This document shows, piece by piece, positions 45,512-54,787 of a stretch of 64,000 nucleotides of DNA. The DNA is taken from assembly GCA_004017275.1 (NCBI GenBank), contig SAKE01000025.1, positions 1 through 64,000 on the forward strand, written 5' to 3'. The DNA is from Mesorhizobium sp. Its GTDB lineage: Bacteria > Pseudomonadota > Alphaproteobacteria > Rhizobiales > Rhizobiaceae. Within the stretch, counting starts at the first letter, position 1, and each line of letters opens with the position of its first letter. The notes beneath the pieces were generated by a model. The model was not told the DNA's origin, ran no database searches, and saw only the letters and a list, made by a program, of their open reading frames with translations. Made by a program: the position numbers and the translations under genes.

Positions 45512-46585
45512 ATGACAGCTGCGAAACAAGTGATGGTCATCGGCGCCGGTATCATTGGAGCCTCCATCGCCTGGCATCTGAGCAGAGCGGGTGCGCGGGT
45601 GACGGTGATTGCCGACAGCCCCGCCGGTGGGATCGCCACGCCAAATTCGTTCGCCTGGATCAATGCCAGCTGGGGCAATCCGGAGCCCTATTTCCGGCTC
45701 CGCACCCGCGCGATGGCTGAGTGGACGCGGCTGGCGCAGGATCTGCCCGGCCTGCCGCTGACCTGGTGCGGCGGCCTGTGCTGGGATTTGCCGGCGGCCG
45801 ACATGCAAACCTACGCCACAGAACATACAGCCTGGGGCTACGGCATCGAGCGCATCGACCGCGCCGGCGTGGCGCGCATCGAGCCCAATCTGACGGATCT
45901 TCCCGATTTTGCCCTGTATGTGGCCGGAGAAGGCGTCGCGGAGCCGGTGGCCGCCACCCGTGCCCTATTGGCAGACGCGGAGCGATATGGCGCGAAAATC
46001 ATCTCCAGCATGGTCACGGCGCTGGTCCAGGCCGGCGGCAAGATCGTCGGGGTCGAGACATCGCATGGCCTGATTGTATCAGACGAGGTGGTGATCGCGG
46101 CCGGTGTCGGTTCGCCGGAGATCGCCGCGACGGCCGGGATTAGACTGCCGATTGAGACGCCGCCCGGCCTGATCGTCCACTCGCGGCCCTATAGAAAACT
46201 GCTCAACGGCCTGGTGCTGGCCGCGCGACTGCATATGCGCCAGACAGCAGAAGGCCGCATTATCGCCGGTTCGGATTTCGGCGGCGCCGACCCGGGCATG
46301 GATGCGGAAACCACCGCCCGTGATCTGTTTGCGGCCATGAAAGCCATGCTACGCGGCGGCGAGGGGCTGGAACTCGATTTCCACACAGTCGGCTACCGGC
46401 CGACGCCGATCGACGGCTTTCCGATCATCGGCCGCGCCGAGGGCATGGACGGTGTCTATGTCGCGGTCATGCATTCCGGCATCACGCTGGCGCCGGCCGT
46501 TGGCCTGTTTGCCGCGCGGGAAGTCTTGGAGGGCGAGCGCGACCCGCTGCTTGCGCCTTATGGATTGTCGCGCTTCGCTCAATAG
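45512..46585 (+). CDS. FAD-dependent oxidoreductase (DAO family)
   Basis: 357 aa. The ADP-binding motif VMVIGAGIIGASIAWHLSRAGARVTVI sits at the N-terminus. The C-terminal HTVGYRPTPIDGFPIIGRAEGMDGVYVAVMHSGITLAP is characteristic of D-amino acid/glycine oxidase-type enzymes. The substrate is probably an amino acid or N-methyl compound; not determinable here. AAGGAG (45500-45505) precedes the ATG at 45512. It is convergent with the broken amidase gene, with a 7-bp overlap. Confidence 0.88.
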   Translation: MTAAKQVMVIGAGIIGASIAWHLSRAGARVTVIADSPAGGIATPNSFAWINASWGNPEPYFRLRTRAMAEWTRLAQDLPGLPLTWCGGLCWDLPAADMQTYATEHTAWGYGIERIDRAGVARIEPNLTDLPDFALYVAGEGVAEPVAATRALLADAERYGAKIISSMVTALVQAGGKIVGVETSHGLIVSDEVVIAAGVGSPEIAATAGIRLPIETPPGLIVHSRPYRKLLNGLVLAARLHMRQTAEGRIIAGSDFGGADPGMDAETTARDLFAAMKAMLRGGEGLELDFHTVGYRPTPIDGFPIIGRAEGMDGVYVAVMHSGITLAPAVGLFAAREVLEGERDPLLAPYGLSRFAQ

Positions 46586-47952
46586 CCCGGCGGACGACGA
46601 AAGCCGCCGGTGAGCGGTTCAATCGCCTTGGCAATGCCAAGCAACTGCTCCTCCGACCAGCGTCTGCCGACCAGTTGCAGGCCGATCGGCAGGCCGGCGC
46701 TGTCCAGTCCGCACGGCATCGAAAGCGCCGGATGGCCGCTGTAGTTGAAGACGGCGCCATAGGCCGGCAGCATCCAATAGCTCTGCTCCCTGCCATCGAC
46801 CTCGATCGGCGTGCCCGGTTCGCAATGCAGGAAGGCTGTGGTCATGGCGACTGGGCAGAGCAGCGCGTCCCAGGTCTCGAAAAACCGGTCCCAGGCGAGA
46901 ATGGATCTGTCGCGGCGGGCGAGCGCCTCGAACCAACGCGATACCGGCGTCGGGTCCTCAGGCGGTTCCAGCTGCGCGACCTCCAGCATCATCCCGATCA
47001 GCGCGCCACCTTGCTCAAGATCGTGGTGCAGATCGAGTTATGGCAATTTTGCTTCCTCGACGATCGCGCCTGCCGATTGCAGCCGCCTTGCGAGATTTTC
47101 AACCGCAGCGCTGATCTCGCCCGCCACCGGAAACCCGGGAAAGGACGACGCGAAGGCGATGCGCAATGTCTTGGGGTCGAGCTTCGGCATGTCCTCGACT
47201 GGCACCGGCGCAAGATCGGTGTCGTGGCCGTCCGGCCCAGCGATGATTTGGTAGATCAGCGATAGATCTTCCACACTGCGCGCCAGCGGCCCGAGGCAGG
47301 ACATCAGCCGCACGCTGCGCGCAGCACCTTCAGGGTCAGGGAACGCGCCTGCCAGCGAGACGCGGTGCTCCGTCGGCTTCAGGCCATAGACGCCGCAGAA
47401 ACTGGCCGGCAGCCGGATCGAATCCTGCATGTCGGTGCCGACGTCGAATGACATCATCCCGGCGCAAAGCGCCGCCGCCGCGCCGCCGCTGGACCCCCCC
47501 GCGGTGCGCTGGAGATTCCAGGGGTTGCTGGTGCGGCCGAACAGTGGATTGTTCGATTGCCAGTCCGACAGCATGGTCGCGACGTTGGTCTTGGCCATCA
47601 GCACGCCGCCGGCCGCCTTCAGCCGCGCGACGACTGGGCTGTCCTGCCTCGCGACATAGTCGGCGAAGGGCGGAAAGCCGACCGTGGTCTTCATGCCGGC
47701 CGTTTCGTGCGTGTCCTTCAGTGTGAACGGTACGCCGTGCAGCGGCCCAGGTGCTTCGCCGCGCGCCAATGCCGCGTCGGCCTTTTTTGCTTGGCTGTGA
47801 GCCCCTTCCCTGTCGAGCGCAATGACGGCGTTGACCGCCTCGTTGTGCGCGTCGATCTGCGCCAGATGTGCGTCGAGCGCCTCCACGGCCGAGATTTTCC
47901 GCGCGGCGATGGCGGCGGCCAGTTCGACGGTTGAGGAGAAGGCGATGTCCAT
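46579..47952 (-). pseudogene. Amidase-family gene interrupted by one in-frame stop
   Basis: The full frame of about 457 residues encodes an amidase-signature enzyme: PFTLKDTHETAG (catalytic Lys), AGGSSGGAAAALCAGM, GTDMQDSIRLPASFCGVYG (Ser region), then a C-terminal FNYSGHPALSMPCGLDSAGLPIGLQLVG. At 47038-47040 a TAA interrupts the same reading frame; coding potential resumes directly after it (LDLHHDLEQGGALIGMMLEV), and no frameshift is needed. Either a recent nonsense mutation, a sequencing error or, less likely, readthrough. The start is ATG 47952. Confidence 0.82.
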
Positions 47953-48112
47953 GAGAAATGCTCCGGCTTGGCCGCACGTCCGTGAAGATGGCGGACTGCG
48001 GCGCGACTTCAAGCGGAGTTGAGCATTCGAGGATTGGCAGCGTTTGATCGGAATTGTGCTACCGATGTCAGTGCTCTACCGCGCCCGCGACGCTACCAGT
48101 TGTCGAAGAAAC

Positions 48113-48913
48113 CTACCCGACCAGCGCCAGCTTCGCCGCCGCCGGAGCAAAGGGACGAATGGCCATGCCATCGCCGGTGATCGTCACAAAACTCGATGGC
48201 GGGATCGCCTGCCAGTCGCCGCCTTCGCGATCGAAAGGTTCGGAAACGATGCAACGGCCGCCGCCCTTGCGCAGTATCGAGGTGTAAAGCGTCGGGGCAT
48301 GGGCGTCGGTGGCATAGCGCACCGCATGCAGCGCCTGCCCGTCGGAGAAGGCGGCGGTGAGTTTCAGCGCCGGTTCGAGGCCGGCGCGGCGCGAAGCTTC
48401 GAGCACGCGGCTGGTGGCGCGGGAGACGGCGCCTTGCGGGTCGCCGGCCAATCCTTCGTCGATCATCAGCAGGAAAAACAATTCGGAATCGGTGGTGCCT
48501 TCGCGCTGGTCGAAGACGGCGTCGGACAACGAGTTCTCCAGCGCACGGCGGATCTTTTCGAAGCCGCCGATCTGGCCGTTGTGCATGAACGACCAGGAAC
48601 CTGAAATGAACGGATGGCAGTTCATGCGGCTGGTGGCGCCGCCGGTGGAGGCTCGCACATGGGCGAGGAACAGGCCGGATTTGATCTGCCGGCATAGACT
48701 TTTCAGATTGGGATCCGACCAGGCCGGCAGGATATCGCGGTAGAGGCCGGGTTCCGGGCGGTCGCCATACCACGCAAGGCCAAAGCCGTCGCCATTGGTC
48801 GGCGATTTCGCTTCCTGGGCGCAATGGCTCTGGGCAATCAACGAGTGACAGGGCGCGGTGAGGATGTCTTCGAGAAAGACCGCTTCACCGAGATAGGCCG
48901 CCCACCGGCACAT
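48113..48913 (-). CDS. Class II glutamine amidotransferase (YafJ-like)
   Basis: 266 aa. The catalytic Cys is residue 2 (MCRWAAYLGEAVFLEDI), exposed after Met removal. SPTNGDGFGLAWYGDRPEP, FLAHVRASTGGATSRMNCHPF and WSFMHNGQIGG form the Ntn-hydrolase glutaminase site. No synthetase domain is attached; the partner that uses the ammonia is unknown. A small DUF6356 gene lies immediately upstream on the same strand. Confidence 0.92.
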   Translation of the reverse strand: MCRWAAYLGEAVFLEDILTAPCHSLIAQSHCAQEAKSPTNGDGFGLAWYGDRPEPGLYRDILPAWSDPNLKSLCRQIKSGLFLAHVRASTGGATSRMNCHPFISGSWSFMHNGQIGGFEKIRRALENSLSDAVFDQREGTTDSELFFLLMIDEGLAGDPQGAVSRATSRVLEASRRAGLEPALKLTAAFSDGQALHAVRYATDAHAPTLYTSILRKGGGRCIVSEPFDREGGDWQAIPPSSFVTITGDGMAIRPFAPAAAKLALVG

Positions 48914-48928
48914 CGTTTCTGTCGTCCT

Positions 48929-49177
48929 CTAGGCGCGATCCAAAAGAGCCCCAGGCTCCTTGATCGCGTGTGTGCCTCTGTTGTGCGTCCGCTCGTAAAG
49001 CTCGCGAACGATTCGGCTGGCGGTAGTTTCAAACAGAAATGGCAAGAAAGCATGAACGAGCGCGGCTGAAGCCGCCAGCAGCAGCCGCGACGAGAACCAG
49101 GCGGCAAAAGCCATATGGCTGAAATAGGTTTCGCCGACCTTGGCCGGATGAGAGGTGAAAATCTTTGCGACCGACAT
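48929..49177 (-). CDS. DUF6356 family protein
   Basis: 82 aa: MSVAKIFTSHPAKVGETYFSH, then AFAAWFSSRLLLAASAALVHAFLPFLFETTASRIVREL. This is the DUF6356 pattern (FTSHPA.VGETY..H followed by a hydrophobic stretch with H.FLPFLF). One probable membrane helix. Function unknown. It ends 16 bp before the start of the downstream glutamine amidotransferase gene, so the two may form an operon. Confidence 0.85.
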   Translation of the reverse strand: MSVAKIFTSHPAKVGETYFSHMAFAAWFSSRLLLAASAALVHAFLPFLFETTASRIVRELYERTHNRGTHAIKEPGALLDRA

Positions 49178-49274
49178 GCTGGTTCCCCTTCAGCGCTTGA
49201 AGTTCCTGATATGAGTATCCTGACACGCTTCGCCGGTTCATCGGTCTCAAAATGTCCTTGTATTTTGATGATTC

Positions 49275-49763
49275 ATGGGACAAACATCCCAAATGGCACT
49301 CGAAATCGACGAAATCGACCGAAAATTGCTCGCCGAATTGCAGCGCGATGGCACGCTGTCGGTCGATCAGCTGTCGGAACGGGTGGCGCTGTCGCGCAAT
49401 GCCTGCTGGCGCCGGGTGAAGCGGCTGGAGGAAGATGGCATCATCACCGGCCGGGTAGCGCTGGTCGACGCCGAAAAGCTCGGGCTTGGCCTTTCCGTCT
49501 TCATCCTGATCCGCACATCCAATCACGATCCGGAGTGGTTGCAGAAATTCCGGGCGGCGGTGACCGGCTTTCCTGAAATCACCGGCGTCTACCGCATGTC
49601 CGGCGACCTCGACTACGTCTTGCGCGCCCGCGTCGCCGACGTGAAGGCCTATGACCGGCTCTACCAGCGGCTTATCGCCAAGGTGGCGCTTTCTGACGTC
49701 TCCGCCTCCTTCGTGATGGAGGAGATCAAGGAGACGACGGTCGTTCCGATGGAACTGCGCTAG
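49275..49763 (+). CDS. Lrp/AsnC family transcriptional regulator
   Basis: 162 aa. The N-terminal helix-turn-helix is LEIDEIDRKLLAELQRDGTLSVDQLSERVALSRNACWRRVKRLEEDGII. The RAM ligand domain follows (LGLSVFILIRTSNHDPEWLQKF ... GVYRMSGDLDYVLRARVADVKAYDRLYQRLI). It usually senses amino acids and controls a divergent gene. Here the DUF6356/amidotransferase pair is divergent, about 100 bp away. The ATG at 49275 is used; an ATG at 49293 is possible. Confidence 0.92.
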   Translation: MGQTSQMALEIDEIDRKLLAELQRDGTLSVDQLSERVALSRNACWRRVKRLEEDGIITGRVALVDAEKLGLGLSVFILIRTSNHDPEWLQKFRAAVTGFPEITGVYRMSGDLDYVLRARVADVKAYDRLYQRLIAKVALSDVSASFVMEEIKETTVVPMELR

Positions 49764-50008
49764 TAGCGCTACATTCGCGTTTGGCCAAAGCCTCCGTGAC
49801 GCGTTGAAGTCGCGGCATGCATCCTGGGGTCTGCGCGGCGTCGCTTCGCTCCGCTAATCGCCAAGGGAGGCGACCCGTCAACGGAAGCACTTCTGCCCGG
49901 CAAACTTCTCCGCCCGAAACCAGGTCACAGTGCCGCCCAAAAGAAAGCCGTTGATAGGCTTGCGGTCGAGTTGACCGAATCGCCGTTCGCGCCGATAGGA
50001 TCGATTTT

Positions 50009-50494
50009 ATGCGCGCAGCCCTTCAAACTCCCTCCGTCATCGGTCCGACCGTCGGCTTCGTCAGGTTGCCGCATGGTGAAGGACTTCCTCTTCCTGCCTA
50101 TGAAAGCACCGGCGCGGCCGGCATGGATCTGCGCGCTGCGGTGCCCGACGACCGGCCGCTGCTGATCCTGCCGGGAAAACGCGCTCTGGTGCCGACCGGG
50201 CTGATCCTGGAGATTCCGGAAGGCATGGAAGGTCAGGTGCGGCCACGCTCCGGACTTGCCTTCAAACATGGCCTGACAGTCCTCAACACGCCCGGCACCA
50301 TCGACAGCGACTACCGCGGCGAAGTGAAGGTGCTGCTGATCAATCTCGGCGACGAAGATTTCGCGGTGACGCGCGGCATGCGCATCGCCCAGATCGTTTT
50401 CGCCGCGGTGACGCAAGCGGCCGTGGAAGAGCGTAGCCTGGCCGGTGGCACGGCGCGCGGCTCGGGCGGGTTCGGATCGACCGGCACCGCCTGA
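50009..50494 (+). CDS. dut: Deoxyuridine 5'-triphosphate nucleotidohydrolase (dUTPase)
   Basis: 161 aa trimeric dUTPase, which keeps uracil out of DNA and makes dUMP for thymidylate. All five motifs are visible: STGAAGMDLRAA, PRSGLAFKHG, NTPGTIDSDYRGEVKV, RGMRIAQIVFA and the flexible RGSGGFGSTG at the C-terminus. The ATG at 50009 gives the usual N-terminus. Its TGA overlaps the ATG of the next gene (TGATG), so the two are coupled. Confidence 0.96.
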   Translation: MRAALQTPSVIGPTVGFVRLPHGEGLPLPAYESTGAAGMDLRAAVPDDRPLLILPGKRALVPTGLILEIPEGMEGQVRPRSGLAFKHGLTVLNTPGTIDSDYRGEVKVLLINLGDEDFAVTRGMRIAQIVFAAVTQAAVEERSLAGGTARGSGGFGSTGTA

Positions 50495-51156
50495 TGCCTA
50501 AACTGCCCAAACTCGTTATCTTCGACTGTGACGGGATCCTGGTCGATACCGAGAACCTGGCCAATCGACGGCTTGCCGAATGGCTGAGCGCCGCCGGCTA
50601 TCCGACGAGCTTCGGATATTGCCGTAAAAATTTCTCCGGCCGCAGCATGGCGTCGGTGCAGAAACAGATCGAAGAACAGACCAGCGTCAGGCTCGGCGCC
50701 GATTTCGTCGATCGCTGGAATGCCGGCCTGCCGGATCTGTTCGCCCATGGCGTCGAAGCCATCCCTTACGTGCGCGAGTTCGTCGAAGCCGTGCGTGCAG
50801 CCGACATCGCCTATTGCGTCGCCACCTCGGCCCGGGTGTCGAAAATGCACATCACACTTGGCCAGACCGGGCTGTTGCCGCTGTTCGAACATGCGATGTT
50901 TTCGTCGACCATGGTCGCGCGCGGCAAGCCGTTTCCCGACCTGTTCCTGCATGCGGCCAAGACAATGGGCTTCGCGCCCGCCGACTGCATCGTCATCGAG
51001 GACAGCGTCGCCGGTACGCAGGCCGGCATCGCCGCCGGCATGCGGGTGTTTTCCTATCATGGCGATCCCTATTCCGACCGCGACGGCCTGGTCCAGGCCG
51101 GCGGCATCCTGTTCGACGACATGCGCGACCTGGCGGGGCTGGTGCCGATCCACTGA
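50494..51156 (+). CDS. HAD-family phosphatase (phosphoglycolate phosphatase-like)
   Basis: 220 aa. The nucleophile motif is IFDCDGILVDTENLA (Asp in D-x-D), motif II VATSARVSKM, motif III KPFPDLFLHAA (Lys) and motif IV CIVIEDSVAGTQAG. The C1-type helical cap follows motif I. It is a sugar-phosphate or nucleotide phosphatase-like enzyme of unknown substrate. Coupled to dut by a 1-bp TGATG overlap, which suggests a nucleotide-linked role, but that is inference. Confidence 0.9.
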   Translation: MPKLPKLVIFDCDGILVDTENLANRRLAEWLSAAGYPTSFGYCRKNFSGRSMASVQKQIEEQTSVRLGADFVDRWNAGLPDLFAHGVEAIPYVREFVEAVRAADIAYCVATSARVSKMHITLGQTGLLPLFEHAMFSSTMVARGKPFPDLFLHAAKTMGFAPADCIVIEDSVAGTQAGIAAGMRVFSYHGDPYSDRDGLVQAGGILFDDMRDLAGLVPIH

Positions 51157-51227
51157 TTGATCTTCAGCCCGCGGCTTTACGCCTCAATCGGCCGTGCTAG
51201 CTTAACGCCGCCAACCTGAGGCCATGC

Positions 51228-52082
51228 ATGAAACCCACCCTGCTCCGCTTCATCCTCGCCTTGATGCTGCTGCCGTTTTCATGGACCCCGGCTGGCGCGC
51301 AAGCCGTCAGCTTTCCAGAGCTCGGTAGCGCGCTGCCCGGCCGCACTGATGTGACCTATCTCGACCTGGCCAAGATGGTCATTCCAGATCTCGCCGCGGA
51401 CAAGGACGGCTTCTACAAGGGCGGATTGCCGATCCAGATGCGTCACATCGAGGGACCGGGCAGCGGCGGTTCGCCGCCCGAGACGTCAGGCTTCTCGGAT
51501 GCCGCGGTGCTTGCCATCAAGGCTGGCGGCAAGGACCGGCTGACCATGCTGTTCGACCTCGGCGACTCTCCCGACAGCGCCGAAGGCTATGCGGTGCTGG
51601 CGCTCTACGACATCACGGCCAAGCCCAAGCTGCTCGACGCCGTCAATGTCGCGCTCGACCGCGGCACCTATTTCCGCGAACCCGGCAAGCTTTCCGTCGG
51701 CGCCAGCGATGACGTCCTCATCACCATGAGCGCGCATTTCAATTCGAGCCAGAACTATGTCATCACGCCGCTGATCATGGTCCGCGACGACAAATTCGAG
51801 CTGATCGACATGATCTATACGTTCGATGAGAACCTGTGCGCCTACAGCCGCAAGCAGGACGCTGCTTTCCAGACCATCGCCGACGGCCAGCCTTTTGCCG
51901 CCATCAAGGTGGTGGTGACCGACGCGACGGTGCTGAACGGCGAAAGCTGCGACGACGCGCCGCCCAGTCCTGAGTCTCACGAGATTTCCATCACCTATCG
52001 CTGGGACAAGAAGACATCCCGCTACGCCAAGGATTCCGACGCGCTGGACAAATTGGCAGGAGAGAACGCCAAACGCTTCTGA
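51228..52082 (+). CDS. Periplasmic protein of unknown function
   Basis: 284 aa with a typical signal peptide (LLRFILALMLLPFSWTPAGA, cleavage near residue 25). The mature part shows repeated beta-hairpin-like patches (KDRLTMLFDLGDSPDSAEGY, NYVITPLIMVRDDKFELIDM) and two cysteines (ENLCAYSRK and GESCDDAPP) that may pair. No known family recognised. The start is supported by the signal sequence. Confidence 0.8.
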   Translation: MKPTLLRFILALMLLPFSWTPAGAQAVSFPELGSALPGRTDVTYLDLAKMVIPDLAADKDGFYKGGLPIQMRHIEGPGSGGSPPETSGFSDAAVLAIKAGGKDRLTMLFDLGDSPDSAEGYAVLALYDITAKPKLLDAVNVALDRGTYFREPGKLSVGASDDVLITMSAHFNSSQNYVITPLIMVRDDKFELIDMIYTFDENLCAYSRKQDAAFQTIADGQPFAAIKVVVTDATVLNGESCDDAPPSPESHEISITYRWDKKTSRYAKDSDALDKLAGENAKRF

Positions 52083-52159
52083 ACCAACCGCATTCGTTTG
52101 CCCGGCCAAAGAGGGCAGGATAAAATCCACTTAGCCACACCGCATGATGGGGAATTACC

Positions 52160-52963
52160 ATGGACAAGGGCAATATCTTTCGCGACCTGCATGGCTCGAC
52201 CTTCGTCATGCCCAATCCCTGGGATATCGGCACGACGAAGCTGCTGGGCTCGTTCGGCTTCACGGCGCTGGCGACGACCAGCGCCGGCTTTGCCTTTTCG
52301 CGCGGGCTGCCAGATGGCGCCGTGACCTTCGACCAGATGATCCACCATTGCCGCGAAGTGACGGCGGCGACCAGCCTGCCGGTCTCCGCCGACCTTGAGA
52401 AAGGCAAGGGCGACAGCGCCGAGCAGGCCGCCGAAACCATCTTCGCGGCGGAGGCGGCCGGGCTTGCCGGCTGCTCGATCGAAGACCACACCGGCGATAC
52501 GGACAAGCCGATCTATGATTTCTCCCACGCCGTCGAGCGTGTTGCGGCAGCGGTGGAAGCGGCCCGGGCGCTGAAGCGCGATTTCGTCTTCACCGCTCGA
52601 GCGGAAAATTTCCTGTGGGGCAAGTCCGACCTCGATGACACGATCAAGCGGCTGCAGGCTTTCGAGAAGGCCGGAGCCGACGTGCTCTATGCACCGGGCA
52701 TTGGCGACGTCGAGATGATCCGCACGGTCTGCTCGGCGGTCAGCAAGCCGGTCAATGTCATGGCGGTACCGGGCTTCACCATCGCCGATCTCGCCATGGC
52801 CGGCGTCAAGCGGATCTCGCTCGGGCCGTGGTTGACCAATTTCGCCTACGGCATGCTGGAGACGGCGGCACGCGAGATCCAGCAGGACGGCACATTCGGC
52901 TTCACCCGCGCCGCCATGCCATTCAGCAAATTGCAGGCGCTGTTCGGCAAACCTTCAGCTTAG
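52160..52963 (+). CDS. Isocitrate lyase/PEP mutase superfamily enzyme
   Basis: 267 aa. The barrel shows VMPNPWDIGTTKLLGSFGFTALATTSAGFAFS, then SADLEKGKGDSAEQAAE, ARAENFLWG and the metal-binding acid CSIEDHTGD. This is the oxaloacetate decarboxylase/2-methylisocitrate lyase-like branch rather than true PEP mutase, because the KKCG-type motif of isocitrate lyases is absent. Substrate unknown. The gene lies 14 bp before a hydroxyproline dehydratase-like gene and may share its transcript. Confidence 0.87.
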   Translation: MDKGNIFRDLHGSTFVMPNPWDIGTTKLLGSFGFTALATTSAGFAFSRGLPDGAVTFDQMIHHCREVTAATSLPVSADLEKGKGDSAEQAAETIFAAEAAGLAGCSIEDHTGDTDKPIYDFSHAVERVAAAVEAARALKRDFVFTARAENFLWGKSDLDDTIKRLQAFEKAGADVLYAPGIGDVEMIRTVCSAVSKPVNVMAVPGFTIADLAMAGVKRISLGPWLTNFAYGMLETAAREIQQDGTFGFTRAAMPFSKLQALFGKPSA

Positions 52964-52977
52964 ATGGGACCCATCGC

Positions 52978-53976
52978 ATGACGCTTACCGTCGTCGATAT
53001 GCACACCGGCGGCGAGCCGCTCCGGATCATCACCGGCGGTTATCCGGATATTCCAAAGGGCACCATCCTGGAAAAGCGCGCCTATGTGCGCGACCATCTC
53101 GATCATCTCCGGAAAATCCTGATGTTCGAGCCGCGCGGCCATTACGACATGTATGGTGCCTTGCTGGTCGAACCCGACCTGCCCGGTGCCGACCTCGCCG
53201 TGCTGTTCATGCACAATGAGGGCTATTCGACCATGTGCGGCCACGCCATCGTCGCGCTCGGCCGCTACGCCATCGATGAAGGGCTGGTGGCGAAACAGGA
53301 GCCGATCACGACTGTCAACATCGAGGCGCCATGCGGGCTGGTCGTCGCCTCGGTCGAGGTCAGGGACGGCAAGGCCGGCGCGGTATCGTTCGAAAGCGTG
53401 CCGGCCTTCCTGTTCGCCGGCGGCCAGACGATCGAACTGCCTGGCCATGGCACGATCGGTTTCGACGTTGCCTATGGCGGCGCTTTCTACGCGCTGGCCG
53501 ATTGCCACCAATTCGGGCTCGAGTTCGGCCGCGACCGGGTGCGCGATTTCGTCGATGCGGCGACGGCACTGACGGACAGGCTCAAGGCCGAATTTCCGCT
53601 GTCGCATCCCGACCACGCCGACCTTGCCTTCCTCTACGGCACCATCCTGACCGACGGCCGCGATGCTTTTGCTGATGAGGCGACCAAAAACATCTGCGTC
53701 TTCGCCGAGGCCGAGGTCGACCGCTCGCCGACCGGTTCCGGCGTCACCGCAAGGCTGGCGGCCATGCACGCCAAGGGCGAGATCGGCATCGGGCAGACGC
53801 GCACGTTCGAAAGCATCGCCGGCTCGCGTTTTTCCGGAGCCGTGGTGCGGACGGCGAAGGCTGGCCCGCATGAGGCGATCATCGCCCGGGTCGGCGGCCG
53901 TGCTTATTATTCCGGGCGGGCTGAGTTTATCGTCGAGGCGGACGACGAACTCGGACGCGGGTTTCTCCTGCGTTAA
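52978..53976 (+). CDS. Proline racemase-family protein, probable trans-3-hydroxy-L-proline dehydratase
   Basis: 332 aa. The first catalytic Cys is in TMCGHAIVALGRYA. At the second position the family's C is replaced by Thr (DRSPTGSGVTARLAAM), the change known for trans-3-hydroxy-L-proline dehydratases, which cannot racemise. The start MTLTVVDMHTGGEPLRII is family-typical. It would act in hydroxyproline catabolism. The ATG at 52978 follows the neighbouring gene closely. Its stop overlaps the convergent CysZ-like gene (TTAA). Confidence 0.86.
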   Translation: MTLTVVDMHTGGEPLRIITGGYPDIPKGTILEKRAYVRDHLDHLRKILMFEPRGHYDMYGALLVEPDLPGADLAVLFMHNEGYSTMCGHAIVALGRYAIDEGLVAKQEPITTVNIEAPCGLVVASVEVRDGKAGAVSFESVPAFLFAGGQTIELPGHGTIGFDVAYGGAFYALADCHQFGLEFGRDRVRDFVDAATALTDRLKAEFPLSHPDHADLAFLYGTILTDGRDAFADEATKNICVFAEAEVDRSPTGSGVTARLAAMHAKGEIGIGQTRTFESIAGSRFSGAVVRTAKAGPHEAIIARVGGRAYYSGRAEFIVEADDELGRGFLLR

Positions 53977-54689
53977 GTGCGCCGATATCCAAATCGGGCA
54001 GCTTCCCGCACCGATATCGCCTTGTGCAGATGCACCATCATGGCGGCGGCGAACAGCGGCGTCACCAGGTTGAGCAGCGGCACAGCGAGGAAGGCCGCGA
54101 TAACCAGCCCCGCGAAAAACACGGTGCCGGCATAGTGCCTGCGCAAGGCCCTGGCCTCTTCTTCCCCGCGAAAGCGCATGGCGGCGAATTCGAAGAACTC
54201 GCGCCCGAGCAGATAGCCGTTGACGATGAAGAAGGCCGCGATGTTGACGCCCGGCACCAACAGAAGCAGCAGGGCGATGATATTGCCAAGAATGACGATG
54301 CCGAGAAATCGCATTGACAGCACCAGCGAGCGCAGCGCCGGCATCGCGCGGCCGGTTGGATCGCCGGTATAGTCGGTGCGCTCGACCACTTCGGCGATAT
54401 CGTCGAGAAACAAGCCGGCGACAACAGCCGTCACCGGCGCGATAAGCAACGCCATGCCGAAGGCAAGCGCTATTGCCGCGATGATGCCGCCAAGCCACCC
54501 GGCCCAGGACGGCATGCCGGGCAACAGCGACTGCAGCCACGGCAGCGCCAGCCACTCGATGAGGCTGGTCAGGCCGAACCACAAGGCCACCAGCGCCAGC
54601 AAGGTCAGCCCAAGCGTCTTCACGAACACGGCACGAAACGGAGGCGAGAGCAGTTCAAGGGCCGCAGTGCGGGCAGCGTCGAAAATCAC
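53973..54689 (-). CDS. EI24/CysZ-like membrane protein
   Basis: 238 aa with four or five membrane helices: TLGLTLLALVALWFGLTSLIEW, IIAAIALAFGMALLIAPVTAVVAGLFLDDIAEVVE, FLGIVILGNIIALLLLLVPGVNIAAFFIVNGYLLGREFFE. The VNGYLLGREFFE segment is typical of CysZ/EI24. In enterobacteria CysZ takes up sulfate, but many members have other roles. The start is GTG at 54689. It is convergent with the proline-racemase-like gene and close to a DMT gene on the same strand. Confidence 0.82.
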   Translation of the reverse strand: MIFDAARTAALELLSPPFRAVFVKTLGLTLLALVALWFGLTSLIEWLALPWLQSLLPGMPSWAGWLGGIIAAIALAFGMALLIAPVTAVVAGLFLDDIAEVVERTDYTGDPTGRAMPALRSLVLSMRFLGIVILGNIIALLLLLVPGVNIAAFFIVNGYLLGREFFEFAAMRFRGEEEARALRRHYAGTVFFAGLVIAAFLAVPLLNLVTPLFAAAMMVHLHKAISVREAARFGYRRT

Positions 54690-54787
54690 CGTGCTTTACC
54701 CCCAGCCTAGCGGACCGAAAAGGCGGACGCTTCCGAGATAGGCAGCGCGGGCCGCGAGCACAAGCGCGGATAGTTCTGGAATTTGCT

